This document shows positions 47,479-57,574 of a stretch of DNA of 64,000 bases, in pieces (position 1 is the first letter of the stretch; each line of letters opens with the position of its first letter). Below the pieces are notes generated by a model. That model saw only the letters and a program-made list of their open reading frames with translations, was not told where the DNA came from and ran no database searches. This DNA comes from Salvelinus alpinus. Lineage: Eukaryota > Chordata > Actinopteri > Salmoniformes > Salmonidae. The DNA lies in assembly GCF_045679555.1 (NCBI RefSeq), contig NC_092098.1:18179038-18243037 (forward strand). Direction: 5' to 3'. The position numbers were made by a program, and so were the translations under genes.

Positions 47479-48426
47479 GTGGATGCAGCGAGTTCAACGA
47501 GTCTGACCGAATTCATTTCCCGCAGTATCACGAGAATGGATCAACAAGAGGAGAACATCTCCAGCACAGGTCGGGCAGTACAAGCCATTGCGACGCAGGT
47601 ATCCCAGCTGACCCAACAATTACAACATCTGGGGGGTCTCGCTGCGCCACCTACACCGGCAGTTCAACCCGCCCCGCCAGAGCCGGATTCCCAGCTAGAG
47701 CCACGGCTACCGACACCAGAGGGTTATTCAGGTGATCCTGACTATTGCAGAGCTTTTCTGACGAGATGTTCCATGCATTTCTCGTTGCAGCCACGGACCT
47801 TCAACCGTGAACAGTCTAAGGTAGCATTCGTACTCACCCTGCTATCAGGCAAAGCGGCCCTTTGGGGATCGGCGGTGTGGGCGAACCAGGACCCATGCTG
47901 CACCTCTTTCCAGACACTCTCCGAGGAGATGAGAAGGGTCTTCGATCGGGCCGTGGCGGGTAGGGAGGCGGCCAGACTACTCGCTGACCTTCGCCAAGGA
48001 GACCGTTCAGTATCGGAATACTCCATTCACTTCCGCACTCTGGCCGCAGAATGTCAGTGGAACGAGGAGGCGCAGTGGGACATGTTCCTGCATGGGCTGG
48101 AGGACCGGATCCAGAAGGAGATTTATGTTCTGGACCTTCCCAGGAGTTTAAATGGACTAGTGGAACTAGCATTGAGGGTCGACGCTCGTCTGAGTCGTAT
48201 TGGCCGCCGAGCATGCCCTAACAGACCGTATAACGACACGGAGGGTTGGCATGCCAGCAGCGGGAACACGGCCAGTTCAGCCTCCGCTCACGAACCCATG
48301 CAGGTGGGGAGAGCTCGCCTCTCCCGGGAGGAGAGGGAGAGGCGGAGATCCCAAGGACTTTGTCTCTACTGTGGTAGAGCGGGCCACTTTATCCACTCCT
48401 GTCCGGTAAAAGATCAGGCCCGGTAG
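47479..48426 (+). CDS. gag: Gypsy A Gag
   Basis: 315 codons ending at TAG 48424-48426. It contains a coiled-coil-like N-terminus, a capsid region ([17 protein letters not shown], then [14 protein letters not shown]) and a CCHC zinc knuckle [14 protein letters not shown] near the C-terminus for RNA packaging. The first codon of the open frame that matches family spacing is GTG (GTGGATGCAGCG). The first in-frame ATG is about 18 codons later (MDQQEEN). Either initiation is internal or non-AUG, or the ATG was lost. The frame itself has no internal stops. Confidence 0.85.
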   Translation: MDAASSTSLTEFISRSITRMDQQEENISSTGRAVQAIATQVSQLTQQLQHLGGLAAPPTPAVQPAPPEPDSQLEPRLPTPEGYSGDPDYCRAFLTRCSMHFSLQPRTFNREQSKVAFVLTLLSGKAALWGSAVWANQDPCCTSFQTLSEEMRRVFDRAVAGREAARLLADLRQGDRSVSEYSIHFRTLAAECQWNEEAQWDMFLHGLEDRIQKEIYVLDLPRSLNGLVELALRVDARLSRIGRRACPNRPYNDTEGWHASSGNTASSASAHEPMQVGRARLSREERERRRSQGLCLYCGRAGHFIHSCPVKDQAR

Positions 48427-48431
48427 TAAGT

Positions 48432-51400
48432 ATGAGGCTACTATCGGGTGGTGTCACCACAGAGAAGACCTCATCATCTACTCTCCTCCCGGTAAGACTA
48501 AGATGGGCCACCCACACGCACGACACCCAAGCTTTACTGGACTCAGGAGCAGAGGGTAATTTCATGGACTTCAAGCTCGCTCACAAACTCCAGATTCCTG
48601 TCACCTCACTCACGCACAAGATAGCCGTCAACGCTCTCAATGGTCAAGAACTCCCCAACATTTCTCACACCACTGAACCTATCACACTCATCACTTCTGG
48701 CAATCACACTGAGACACTATCATTTCTACTCATGGACTCACCCCTTGCACAAGTAGTTCTCGGCCACCCTTGGCTCACCCAACACAACCCCAGAGTTGAC
48801 TGGGGTCATAACTCTATATCCATGTGGAGTAACAAGTGTCTTGAGTCCTGTTTAGTGTCTGCTTGTTCATCTGTGTCTGATTCTGTGTTTCTAGAGGAGG
48901 CAGTGGATTTGTCTAACGTGCCCGTTGAATACCTCGACCTGAAGGAGGTGTTCAGTAAGTCCCGTGCTGCTTCTCTTCCTCCGCATCGTCCCTATGACTG
49001 TGCAATAGAATTATTGACAGGTGAGTCTCCGCCTAAAGGCAAGTTATATTCACTCTCTGTTCCTGAGAGAGAGGCTATGGAGAGATACATCTCTGATTCT
49101 CTGGCATCTGGATTCATTCGTCCTTCCTCTTCTCCAGCGGGGGCGGGGTTCTTCTTTGTGGGGAAGAAGGACGGATCTCTGCGTCCTTGCATTGATTACC
49201 GTGGGTTGAATAACATCACAGTGAAGAATACCTATCCCTTACCGTTGATGTCCTCAGCCTTTGAAAGGTTACAGGGAGCATCCGTGTTCACTAAGTTGGA
49301 TTTACGTAATGCTTATCATTTGGTTCGCATAAGGAGGGGGGACGAATGGAAGACCGCGTTTAACACCCCCAGAGGGCACTTCGAGTATTTGGTCATGCCT
49401 TTTGGGTTATCCAACTCCCCAGCGGTTTTCCAGGCACTCGTCAATGACGTGCTGAGAGATATGATTGATCAGTTCATATATGTTTACCTGGATGACATAC
49501 TGATTTTTTCTTCTTCTCTCCAGGAACACGTTCAGCACGTCAGACGAGTGCTTCAGAGGTTGTTGGAGAATGGACTTTTTGTCAAGGCGGAAAAATGCAT
49601 TTTCCAGGCACAATCCGTTCCATTCCTAGGTTACATCGTCTCGACTGAAGGTATTCACATGGATCCTGACAAGGTTAAGGCTGTGGTGGATTGGCCAAGC
49701 CCAGATTCCCGTAAGGCCCTACAGAGGTTTCTGGGATTTGCCAATTTCTACCGGCGTTTTGTTCGCAACTTTAGCCAGATAGTCGCTTCTCTTACCGCCT
49801 TAACCTCCCCCAGAGTGACGTTCAGGTGGTCCGATGCAGCCGAGGCTGCATTCACCAAACTCAAGAGCCGCTTTGTTTCGGCTCCCATCCTCATAGCTCC
49901 CGATCCCTCGCGTCAGTTCGTGGTGGAGGTGGACGCTTCAGAGGTGGGGGTAGGTGCGGTACTTTCCCAACGTTCCTCTTCGGACGACAAGATGCACCCT
50001 TGCGCGTTCCTTTCCCATCGGTTATCACCTGCGGAACGCAACTACGACATTGGCAACAGAGAGTTGTTGGCAGTGAAGTTAGCACTGGAGGAGTGGCGCC
50101 ATTGGTTAGAGGGTTCGGGGGTACCTTTTATAGTTTGGACCGATCACAAGAATTTGGAATATATCAGAACCGCCAAGCGACTCAACTCCAGGCAGGCGCG
50201 GTGGGCACTCTTTTTCGGACGTTTTGACTTCTCGCTCTCGTATCGCCCGGGTTCCAAGAATGTCAAACCCGATTCCCTTTCTCGCATTTTTGACCATTCC
50301 GAACGTCCATCCACTCCCGAGTGCATCCTACCCGGGACCCTAGTGGTCTCCACTCTCACATGGGAGGTTGAATCGAGGGTCAAAACGGCCTTAGAAGGAG
50401 TAGAGCCTCCGCCCGGTTGCCCACCTAATCGGTTGTTTGTGCCGGAGGGGTGTCGGTCCGATGTTATTCGGTGGGGGCATTGCTCCAACGTAGCGTGTCA
50501 TCCAGGAGTCAGCCGTACTAGCTTTTTAGTGAAGCAACGCTTTTGGTGGCCGCTGATGGCTCGTGACATTCACAGTTTTGTCTTGGCTTGCTCGGTTTGT
50601 GCCACTGGGAAGAGTTCTAATCGACCCCCAGATGGGTTACTCCAACCGCTGTCGGTCCCTTCGAGACCCTGGTCCCACATCGCGCTAGATTTTGTTACCG
50701 GTCTCCCGCCCTCCCAGGGCAAGACGGTTGTTTTGACCGTGGTGGACCGGTTCTCGAAGGCGGCTCATTTTATTCCCTTGCCTAAATTACCATCTGCCAA
50801 GGAAACAGCGGTAACGGTCGTGGATCATGTCTTTCGCTTACATGGCCTGCCGATGGACGTAGTTTCTGACCGGGGGCCCCAATTTGTGTCCAAGTTTTGG
50901 CAGGAGTTTTGTAGGTTACTGGGAGCAAGTGTCAGTCTTTCTTCAGGGTTTCATCCCCAGAGCAACGGTCAAACGGAGAGGGCCAACCAAGATTTGGAGA
51001 GAGTGTTGCGATGTTTGGTTTCTAAGAACCCCTCTTCCTGGAGTCAACAACTCTCTATGGTTGAGTACGCTCACAATTCGTTGCCAGTGGCAGCCACGGG
51101 TCTCTCTCCGTTTGAGTGTAGTTTAGGTTACCAGCCACCTATCTTTCCCAGTACAGAGTCCGAGGTCACTGTTCCCTCCGCTCACGCTTTCATCCAGAGG
51201 TGCCGTCACGTATGGAGCAGAGCCCGTGAGACTCTCCTCCGGGTGGGGGCGCGCACCAAGGCTAAGGCCGATCGCCACCGGTCGAAGCCTCCGGTATACG
51301 TCGTTGGACAAAGAGTGTGGCTCTCCACGAAGAACATTCCACTCCGATCCGTTTCTAACAAGCTTGCCCCCAAATTTATCGGGCCGTTCAAGGTCACCAG

Positions 51401-51746
51401 GATCATTAGTCCGGTGGCGGTTCGGCTCAAGCTTCCTCCGGCGTATAGAAGAGTTCATCCTACCTTCCATGTGTCCAAGATAAAACCGGTGTTTCAGGCA
51501 CGCATTAACCCGCCGGTCCCGGTTCCCCCGCCGCCACGACTTGTTGATGGGGAGACCACCTTTTCTGTCAATCGGATTTTGAACTCGAGAAGGAGGGGAC
51601 GCGGATTCCAGTACCTGGTAGACTGGGAGGGTTACGGTCCGGAGGAGAGAAGTTGGGTACCCGCTAGGGACATTCTGGATCACTCCCTTATCGATGATTT
51701 CAATCGACAGGTAAATTTGTCTGGGAACGCCAAGAGGCGTTCCTAG
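48432..51746 (+). CDS. pol: Gypsy A Pol (protease, RT, RNase H, integrase, chromodomain)
   Basis: 1104 codons from ATG 48432 to TAG 51746. Protease [10 protein letters not shown] is near residue 36. The reverse transcriptase has YLDDILIF near residue 352. RNase H has [13 protein letters not shown] near 495. The integrase zinc finger (H..H..C..C, CHPG to CSVCATG) is near 682-730, and the catalytic core has [18 protein letters not shown] and [12 protein letters not shown]. The C-terminal chromodomain ([17 protein letters not shown]) marks a chromovirus-type gypsy and could steer insertion to heterochromatin. Pol is in the -1 frame relative to gag and that frame is open across the junction, so frameshifting or re-initiation could express it. 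All motifs are intact. Confidence 0.95.
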   Translation: MRLLSGGVTTEKTSSSTLLPVRLRWATHTHDTQALLDSGAEGNFMDFKLAHKLQIPVTSLTHKIAVNALNGQELPNISHTTEPITLITSGNHTETLSFLLMDSPLAQVVLGHPWLTQHNPRVDWGHNSISMWSNKCLESCLVSACSSVSDSVFLEEAVDLSNVPVEYLDLKEVFSKSRAASLPPHRPYDCAIELLTGESPPKGKLYSLSVPEREAMERYISDSLASGFIRPSSSPAGAGFFFVGKKDGSLRPCIDYRGLNNITVKNTYPLPLMSSAFERLQGASVFTKLDLRNAYHLVRIRRGDEWKTAFNTPRGHFEYLVMPFGLSNSPAVFQALVNDVLRDMIDQFIYVYLDDILIFSSSLQEHVQHVRRVLQRLLENGLFVKAEKCIFQAQSVPFLGYIVSTEGIHMDPDKVKAVVDWPSPDSRKALQRFLGFANFYRRFVRNFSQIVASLTALTSPRVTFRWSDAAEAAFTKLKSRFVSAPILIAPDPSRQFVVEVDASEVGVGAVLSQRSSSDDKMHPCAFLSHRLSPAERNYDIGNRELLAVKLALEEWRHWLEGSGVPFIVWTDHKNLEYIRTAKRLNSRQARWALFFGRFDFSLSYRPGSKNVKPDSLSRIFDHSERPSTPECILPGTLVVSTLTWEVESRVKTALEGVEPPPGCPPNRLFVPEGCRSDVIRWGHCSNVACHPGVSRTSFLVKQRFWWPLMARDIHSFVLACSVCATGKSSNRPPDGLLQPLSVPSRPWSHIALDFVTGLPPSQGKTVVLTVVDRFSKAAHFIPLPKLPSAKETAVTVVDHVFRLHGLPMDVVSDRGPQFVSKFWQEFCRLLGASVSLSSGFHPQSNGQTERANQDLERVLRCLVSKNPSSWSQQLSMVEYAHNSLPVAATGLSPFECSLGYQPPIFPSTESEVTVPSAHAFIQRCRHVWSRARETLLRVGARTKAKADRHRSKPPVYVVGQRVWLSTKNIPLRSVSNKLAPKFIGPFKVTRIISPVAVRLKLPPAYRRVHPTFHVSKIKPVFQARINPPVPVPPPPRLVDGETTFSVNRILNSRRRGRGFQYLVDWEGYGPEERSWVPARDILDHSLIDDFNRQVNLSGNAKRRS

Positions 51747-51758
51747 GGGGGGGGGTAT

Positions 51759-51792
51759 TGTCACGGTTCATGAATCCACTGCCTCACTCTCT

Positions 51793-51832
<40 letters not shown>

Positions 51833-52196
51833 GTGTTTGTGTGGGCGTGGTTCCCTATCTTGGCCTGATTGTCTGCGCCAGCTGGAATTAATTATCTTCC
51901 CCTTTATAGGTTCTGTAACCTGTGTTTCTTGTTGTCAGATCGTTGTTTCTTCCCTGAGGTTGTGTCGTGTGTCAGTGCTCATTCTCTCGCCGCCCTTGTG
52001 TGGATTATCTGCTGTGCTCCTTCCTACCCAGCCGGACACACTCCCTTGGATTTCTCAGCACGCTATCATCAGAGGATGCGCCCTAGGCCCTGGGTTGGAT
52101 TACGTCTGAGTATAATCTGTCTGTCCTGTTGATGTTGTAAACTGTTTCATTAAACCATCGTTGCTTGCATCTTGCATCCGCCTCTGTATTGTGACA
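51759..52196 (+). repeat. 3' LTR of gypsy A
   Basis: Same length and sequence as the 5' LTR, including the CT tract. It ends at the GACAG duplication. Confidence 0.92.
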
Positions 52197-53225
52197 GACA
52201 GTGTCGAAGTAACAAAAGTTTATTAAATTAAACACGGCAGGTAAAGGTACAGGACGGCAGGCAGGCTCAGGGTCAGGGCAGGCAGAGGTCGGTAATCCAG
52301 AGTAGTGGGGCAAAGGTACAGGACGGCAGGCAGGCTCAGGGTAAAAGCAGGCAGAAAGGTCAAAACCGGGAAAACTAGAAAACAGGAACTATATACAAGA
52401 CAGGAACAAGGGGGAAAACGCTGGTAGGTTTGATGAACAAAATGAACTGGCAACAGGCCGGGCACATACCCGGTTGACCAGGGTGTCGGTATTGGAAATC
52501 TGCGATGAGGCCTGGGTCCAGGATGTCTCTGGCGGGGACCCAGCACCTCTCTTCTTGGCCATAACCCTCCCAGTCAACCAGGTACTGGAACCCCCTGCCC
52601 CGAGGTCGAACCTTCAAGAGATGCCTCACCGCGTAAGCATGTTGGCCGTCGATGTGATGGGGAAGCGGGGTGGGCCTGGAAATAGGAGACAAAAGCCTGT
52701 GAGACATGGGTTTAACTCTGGACACCTGAAAGGTAGGATGTATACGAATGGTCCGGGACAACAGAAGATGGGGATAATTTTTTATTTTAATTATTTATTT
52801 AACCTTTATTTAACCAGGTAGGCAAATTGAGAACACGTTCTCATTTACAATTGCGACCTGGCCAAGATAAAGCAAAGCAGTTCGACACATACAACAACAC
52901 ATAGTTACACATGGAGTAAAACAAACATATAGTCAATGATACAGTGAAAAAAAATAAGTCTATATACAATGTGAGCAAGTGAGGTGAGATAAGGGAGGTG
53001 AAGGCAAACAAATATATGTATAAATAAATAAAAATATAAAAAGGCCATGGTGGCGAAGTAAATACAACACAGCAAGTAAAATAAAAACTAAAAACACTGG
53101 AATGGTTGGTTTGCAGTGGAAGAAAGCGCAAAGTAGAGACAGAAATAATGGGGTGCAAAGGAGCAAAAAAAAAAAATAAATACAGTAGGTAAAGAGGTAG
53201 TTGTTTGGGCTAAATTATAGATGGG

Positions 53226-55118
53226 CTATGTACAGGTGCAGTAATCTATGAGCTGCTCTGACAGCTGGTGCTTAAAGCTAGTGAGGGAGATAAGTGTTTC
53301 CAGTTTCAGAGATTTTTGTAGTTCGTTCCAGTCATTGGCAGCAGAGAACTGGAAGGAGAGGCGGCCAAAGGAAGAATTGGTTTTGGGGGTGACCAGAGAG
53401 ATAAACCTGCTGGAGCGCGTGCTACAGGTAGGTGTTGCTATGGTGACCAGCGAGCTGAGATAAGGGGGGACTTTACCTAGCAGGGTCTTGTAGATGACCT
53501 GGAACCAGTGGGTTTGGCGACGAGTATGAAGCGAGGGCCAGCCAACGAGAGTGTACAGGTCGCAGTGGTGGGTAGTATATGGGGCTTTGGTGACAAAACG
53601 GATGGCACTGTGATAGACTGCATCCAATTTATTGAGTAGGGTTTTGGAGGCTATTTTGTAAATGACATCACCGAAGTCGAGGATTGGTAGGATGGTCAGT
53701 TTTACAAGGGTATGTTTGGCAGCATGAGTGAAGGATGCTTTGTTGCGGAATAGGAAGCCAATTCTAGATTTAACTTTGGATTGGAGATGTTTGATGTGAG
53801 TCTGGAAGGAGAGTTTACAGTCTAACCAGACACCTAGGTATTTGTAGTTGTCCACATATTCTAAGTCAGAGCCGTCCAGAGTAGTGATGTTGGACAGGCG
53901 GGCAGGTGCAGGCAGCGATCGGTTGAAGAGCATGCATTTAGTTTTACTTGTATTTAAGAGCAATTGGAGGCCACGGAAGGAGAGTTGTATGGCATTGAAG
54001 CTCGCCTGGAGGGTTGTTAACACGGTGTCAAAAGAAGGGCCAGAAGTATACAGAATAGTGTCGTCTGCGTAGAGGTGGATCAAAGAATCACCAGCAGCAA
54101 GAGCGACATCATTGATGTATACAGAGAAGAGAGTCGGTCCAAGAATTGAACCCTGTGGCACCCCCATGGAGACTGCCAGAGGCCCGGACAACAGACCCTC
54201 CGATTTGACACACTGAACTCGATCAGAGAAGTAGTTGGTGAACCAGGCGAGGCAATCATTAGAGAAACCAAGGCTGTCGAGTCTGCCGATGAGGATGTGG
54301 TGATTGACAGAGTCAAAAGCCTTGGCCAGGTCAATGAATACGGCTGCACAGTATTGTTTCCTATTGATGGCGGTTAAGATATCGTTTATGACCTTGAGCG
54401 TGGCTGAGGTGCACCCATGACCAGCTCTGAAACCAGATTGCATAGCGGAGAAGGTATGGTGGGATTCGAAATGGTCGGTAATCTGTTTGTTGACTTGGCT
54501 TTCGAAGACCTTAGAAAGGCAGGGTAGGATAGATATAGGTCTGTAGCTGTTAGGGTCAAGAGTGTCCCCCCCTTTGAAGAGGGGGATAACCGCAGCTGCT
54601 TTCCAATCTTTGGGAATCTCAGACGACACGAAAGAGAGGTTGAAAAGGCTAGTAATAGGGGTGGCAACAATTTCAGCAGATAGTTTTAGAAAGAAAGGGT
54701 CCAGATTATCTAGCCCGGCTGATTTGTAAGGGTCCAGATTTTGCAGCTCTTTTAGAACATCAGCTGACTGTATTTGGGGGAAAGAGAAATGGGGAAGGCT
54801 TGGGCGAGTAGCAGAGGGGAGGGCAGTGCTGTTGTCCGGGGTAGGGGTAGCCAGGTGGAAAGCATGGCCAGCCGTAGAAAAATGCTTATTGAAATTCTCA
54901 ATTATAGTGGATTTGTCGGTGGTGACAGTGTTTCCTATCTTCAGAGCAGTTGGAAGCTGGGAGGAGGTGTTCTTATTCTCCATGGACTTTACAGTGTCCC
55001 AGAACTTTTTTTGAATTTGTGTTGCAGGAAGCAAATTTCTGCTTGAAAAAGCTAGCCTTGGCTTTTCTAACTGCCTGTGTATACTGGTTTCTAGCTTCCC
55101 TGAAAAGTTGCATATCAC
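53226..55118 (-). CDS. LINE ORF, reverse-transcriptase half
   Basis: About 630 codons open, overlapping the endonuclease frame at 55118-54973 in another frame. RT motifs in order: LQNLDPYKSAGLDN, FKGGDTLDPNSYRPIS, SGFRAGHGCTSA, FIDLAKAFDSVNH, GVPQGSILGPTLF and YADDTILY (catalytic), then KYLGVWLD. The C-terminal part after the RT is complete and ends with a stop near 53226. Target-primed reverse transcription is the known mechanism of this group. Confidence 0.87.
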   Translation of the reverse strand: MICNFSGKLETSIHRQLEKPRLAFSSRNLLPATQIQKKFWDTVKSMENKNTSSQLPTALKIGNTVTTDKSTIIENFNKHFSTAGHAFHLATPTPDNSTALPSATRPSLPHFSFPQIQSADVLKELQNLDPYKSAGLDNLDPFFLKLSAEIVATPITSLFNLSFVSSEIPKDWKAAAVIPLFKGGDTLDPNSYRPISILPCLSKVFESQVNKQITDHFESHHTFSAMQSGFRAGHGCTSATLKVINDILTAINRKQYCAAVFIDLAKAFDSVNHHILIGRLDSLGFSNDCLAWFTNYFSDRVQCVKSEGLLSGPLAVSMGVPQGSILGPTLFSVYINDVALAAGDSLIHLYADDTILYTSGPSFDTVLTTLQASFNAIQLSFRGLQLLLNTSKTKCMLFNRSLPAPARLSNITTLDGSDLEYVDNYKYLGVWLDCKLSFQTHIKHLQSKVKSRIGFLFRNKASFTHAAKHTLVKLTILPILDFGDVIYKIASKTLLNKLDAVYHSAIRFVTKAPYTTHHCDLYTLVGWPSLHTRRQTHWFQVIYKTLLGKVPPYLSSLVTIATPTCSTRSSRFISLVTPKTNSSFGRLSFQFSAANDWNELQKSLKLETLISLTSFKHQLSEQLIDYCTCT

Positions 55119-56700
55119 GGGGGCTGTTCGATGCTAATGCAGAACGCCATAGGATGTTTTTCTGTTGGTTAAGGGCAGTCAGGTCAGGAGAGAACCAAGG
55201 GCTATATCTGTTCCTGGTTCTAAATTTCTTGAATGGGGCATGCTTATTCAAGATGGTGAGGAAGGCATTTTTAAAAAACGTCCAGGCATCCTCTACTGAC
55301 GGGATGAGATCAATATCCTTCCAGGATACCTCGGCCAGGTCGATTAGAAAGGCCTGCTCGCTGAAGTGTTTCAGGGAGCGTTTGATAGTGATGAGTGGAG
55401 GTCGTTTGACCGCTGACCCATTACGGATGCAGGCAATGAGGCAGTGATCGCTGAGATCTTGGTTGAAAACAGCAGAGGTGTATTTGGAGGGCAAGTTTGT
55501 TAGGATGATATCTATGAGGGTACCCGTGTTTACGGAATTGGGGTGGTACCTGGTAGGTTCATTGATAATTTGTGTGAGATTGAGGGCATCAAGCTTAGAT
55601 TGTAGGGTGGCTGGGGTGTTAAGCAAGTTAAAATTTAGGTCGCCTAGCAGCACGAGCTCTGAAGATAGATGGGGGGCAATCAGTTCACATATAGTGTCCA
55701 GAGCACAGCTGGGGGCAGAGGGTGGTCTATAGCAGGCGGCAACGGTGAGAGACTTGTTTTTAGAGAGGTGGATTTTTAAAAGTAGAAGTTCAAATTGTTT
55801 GGGAACAGACCTGGATAGTAAAACAGAACTCTGCAGGCAATCTTTGCAATAGATTGCAACACCGCCCCCTTTGGCCGTTCTATCTTGTCTGAAAATCTTG
55901 TAGTTGGGGATGAAAATGTCAGAATTTTTGGTGGTCTTTCTAAGCCAGGATTCAGACACGGCTAAAACATCCAGGTTGGCAGAGTGTGTTAAAGCAGTGA
56001 ACAAAACAAACTTAGGGAGGAGGCTTCTAATGTTAACATGCATGAAGCCAAGGCTATTACGGTTACAGAAGTCATCAAAAGAGAGCGCCTGGGGAATAGG
56101 AGTGGAGCTAGGTACTGCAGGGCCTGGATTCACCTCTACATCACCAGAGGAACAGAGGAGGAGTAGGATAAGGGTACGGCTAAAAGCTATGAGAATTGGT
56201 CGTCTAGAACTTCTAGAGCAGAGAGTAAAAGGAAGTTTCTGGGGGCGATAAAATAGCTTAAAGGAATAATGTACAGACAAAGGTATGGTAGGATGTGAAT
56301 ACAGTGGAGGTAAACCTAGGTATTGAGTGATGATGAGAGAGATATTGTCTCTAGAAACATCATTGAAACCAGGTGATGTCATCGCATATGTGGGTGGTGG
56401 AACTGTGAGGTTGGATATGGTATAGTGAGCAGGGCTAGAGGCTCTACAGTGAAATAAGCCAATAAACACTAACCAGAACAGCAATGGACAAGGCATATTT
56501 ACATTAAGGAGAGGCATGCTTAATCGAGTGATCAATAAGGGTCCAGTGAGTAGAGGTTGGTTGGGGTCACGGCGATCCAGACAGCTGGCCGGGTAGATGG
56601 CTATCGGTAGCGAGATAGCATAGTATGGAAGTCTATTTGTAGATACCTCGTGCGTTTCCGTCGGTAGGTTAGTGGGGTTCCGTGTGGTAGAGGGGATCAA
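54973..56700 (-). CDS. LINE ORF, endonuclease half (with 2A-like motif)
   Basis: Open for about 575 codons. The frame's first codon is not ATG; the first ATGs are at about residues 62 and 69. A hydrophobic stretch (LILLLLCSS) precedes GDVEVNPGP at residues 186-194 (56145-56119), a canonical 2A-type ribosome-skipping motif. After it comes the endonuclease: MHVNIRSLLPK, LAVSESWL, GGGVAIYCK, AACYRPPSA, LLGDLNFNLL and DHCLIACI. It ends in a frameshift after a run of seven A on the minus strand (55012-55006). It should continue into the RT frame as one protein. Confidence 0.82.
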   Translation of the reverse strand: MIPSTTRNPTNLPTETHEVSTNRLPYYAISLPIAIYPASCLDRRDPNQPLLTGPLLITRLSMPLLNVNMPCPLLFWLVFIGLFHCRASSPAHYTISNLTVPPPTYAMTSPGFNDVSRDNISLIITQYLGLPPLYSHPTIPLSVHYSFKLFYRPQKLPFTLCSRSSRRPILIAFSRTLILLLLCSSGDVEVNPGPAVPSSTPIPQALSFDDFCNRNSLGFMHVNIRSLLPKFVLFTALTHSANLDVLAVSESWLRKTTKNSDIFIPNYKIFRQDRTAKGGGVAIYCKDCLQSSVLLSRSVPKQFELLLLKIHLSKNKSLTVAACYRPPSAPSCALDTICELIAPHLSSELVLLGDLNFNLLNTPATLQSKLDALNLTQIINEPTRYHPNSVNTGTLIDIILTNLPSKYTSAVFNQDLSDHCLIACIRNGSAVKRPPLITIKRSLKHFSEQAFLIDLAEVSWKDIDLIPSVEDAWTFFKNAFLTILNKHAPFKKFRTRNRYSPWFSPDLTALNQQKNILWRSALASNSPRDMQLFREARNQYTQAVRKAKASFFKQKFASCNTNSKKVLGHCKVHGE

Positions 56701-57574
56701 TCCAAATTGGCAAAATAGATATAGTGACCCAAGAAAAAATAAATAAATAAATAATAATAATAATAATAATTGTCCGATATACTTATTCAGATAGCAGCCG
56801 GTAAGACAGCTAACGGTTAGCGGGCCCCAGATGAGCGTTCAGGTAACGTCGGGACGGAGGTGCCAGTTGGATAACTCCCTCGGGCAGATAACGTCGGCAG
56901 TCAGTCGTGAAGGCCCGGCGTGGCTCCGTATCTGCAGCAACAACAAACAAAAAACAAAAAAACGGGTCCGGATAGGTGACTGTAGCCCAGGAATGGCTGA
57001 TGGAACTCCTCAGCTGGCTAGCTCCGGAATTATTTGAGTTTGCTCCGGGATCGACGTAAGCCAATAGTCACACGGTTTGCAGCTAGCTAGCTGCAAATGT
57101 CCAGAGCCTGCGGCTGAAATCCGGGGAAACTGAGAGAAAAAAAAAGTCCCGGAATGCTCCGGTCCGAGTCGCGTTGCACAAAAGTGCCGGTAGATTATCG
57201 AGCTAAAGGAATAGCTGATGACCACAAAACGTGGGCAGCTGAGACACCAACGCTAGCCAGCAGACCGGCTAATTTCTGGGCAGCTACAGATTAGCTTCTG
57301 GCTAGCTATCGGATAGCTTCTGGTTAGCTTTCTGGCTAGCTTCTGAATTAGCCCCTGGCTAGCTTCCACGGTGGATTTTCAGATTTGAGGTAAATAATAC
57401 TTTTTTGTAATTGGTGAAGCGGGTTGCAGGAAAGCTTTTGCAGGAAAGCTTTTGTAGTTGAGTTCTTGGATAATAAAATATATAAAAGATATGCGAAGAA
57501 AGGTGTAAATATATATATATACAGGACACGACAATACGAAACAGAAATGACGTCTGAACTGCTAAGCCATCTTG

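Larger units (their letters stand above)
47024..52196 (+). mobile_element. Gypsy element A, complete and young
   Basis: 5173 bp. LTRs at 47024-47461 and 51759-52196 are both 438 bp. The flanks are the perfect 5-bp duplication GACAG (47019-47023 and 52197-52201). LTRs begin TGTCACGG and end GTGACA. A polypurine-like tract (G run at about 51746-51756) precedes the 3' LTR. Gag and pol are open and no envelope frame is present. It inserted in the 3' LTR of gypsy B. Confidence 0.95.
52772..57574 (-). mobile_element. Near full-length L2/CR1-group LINE
   Basis: About 4.8 kb. The 5' end on the minus strand reads CCAAGATGGCTTAGC. The 3' end is a short A/T-rich repeat tail (TTATTTAACCTTTATTTAACC on the plus strand). 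It carries an AP-endonuclease frame and a reverse-transcriptase frame and lies in the integrase region of gypsy B. The 5' UTR covers roughly 57574-56700. Confidence 0.85.
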
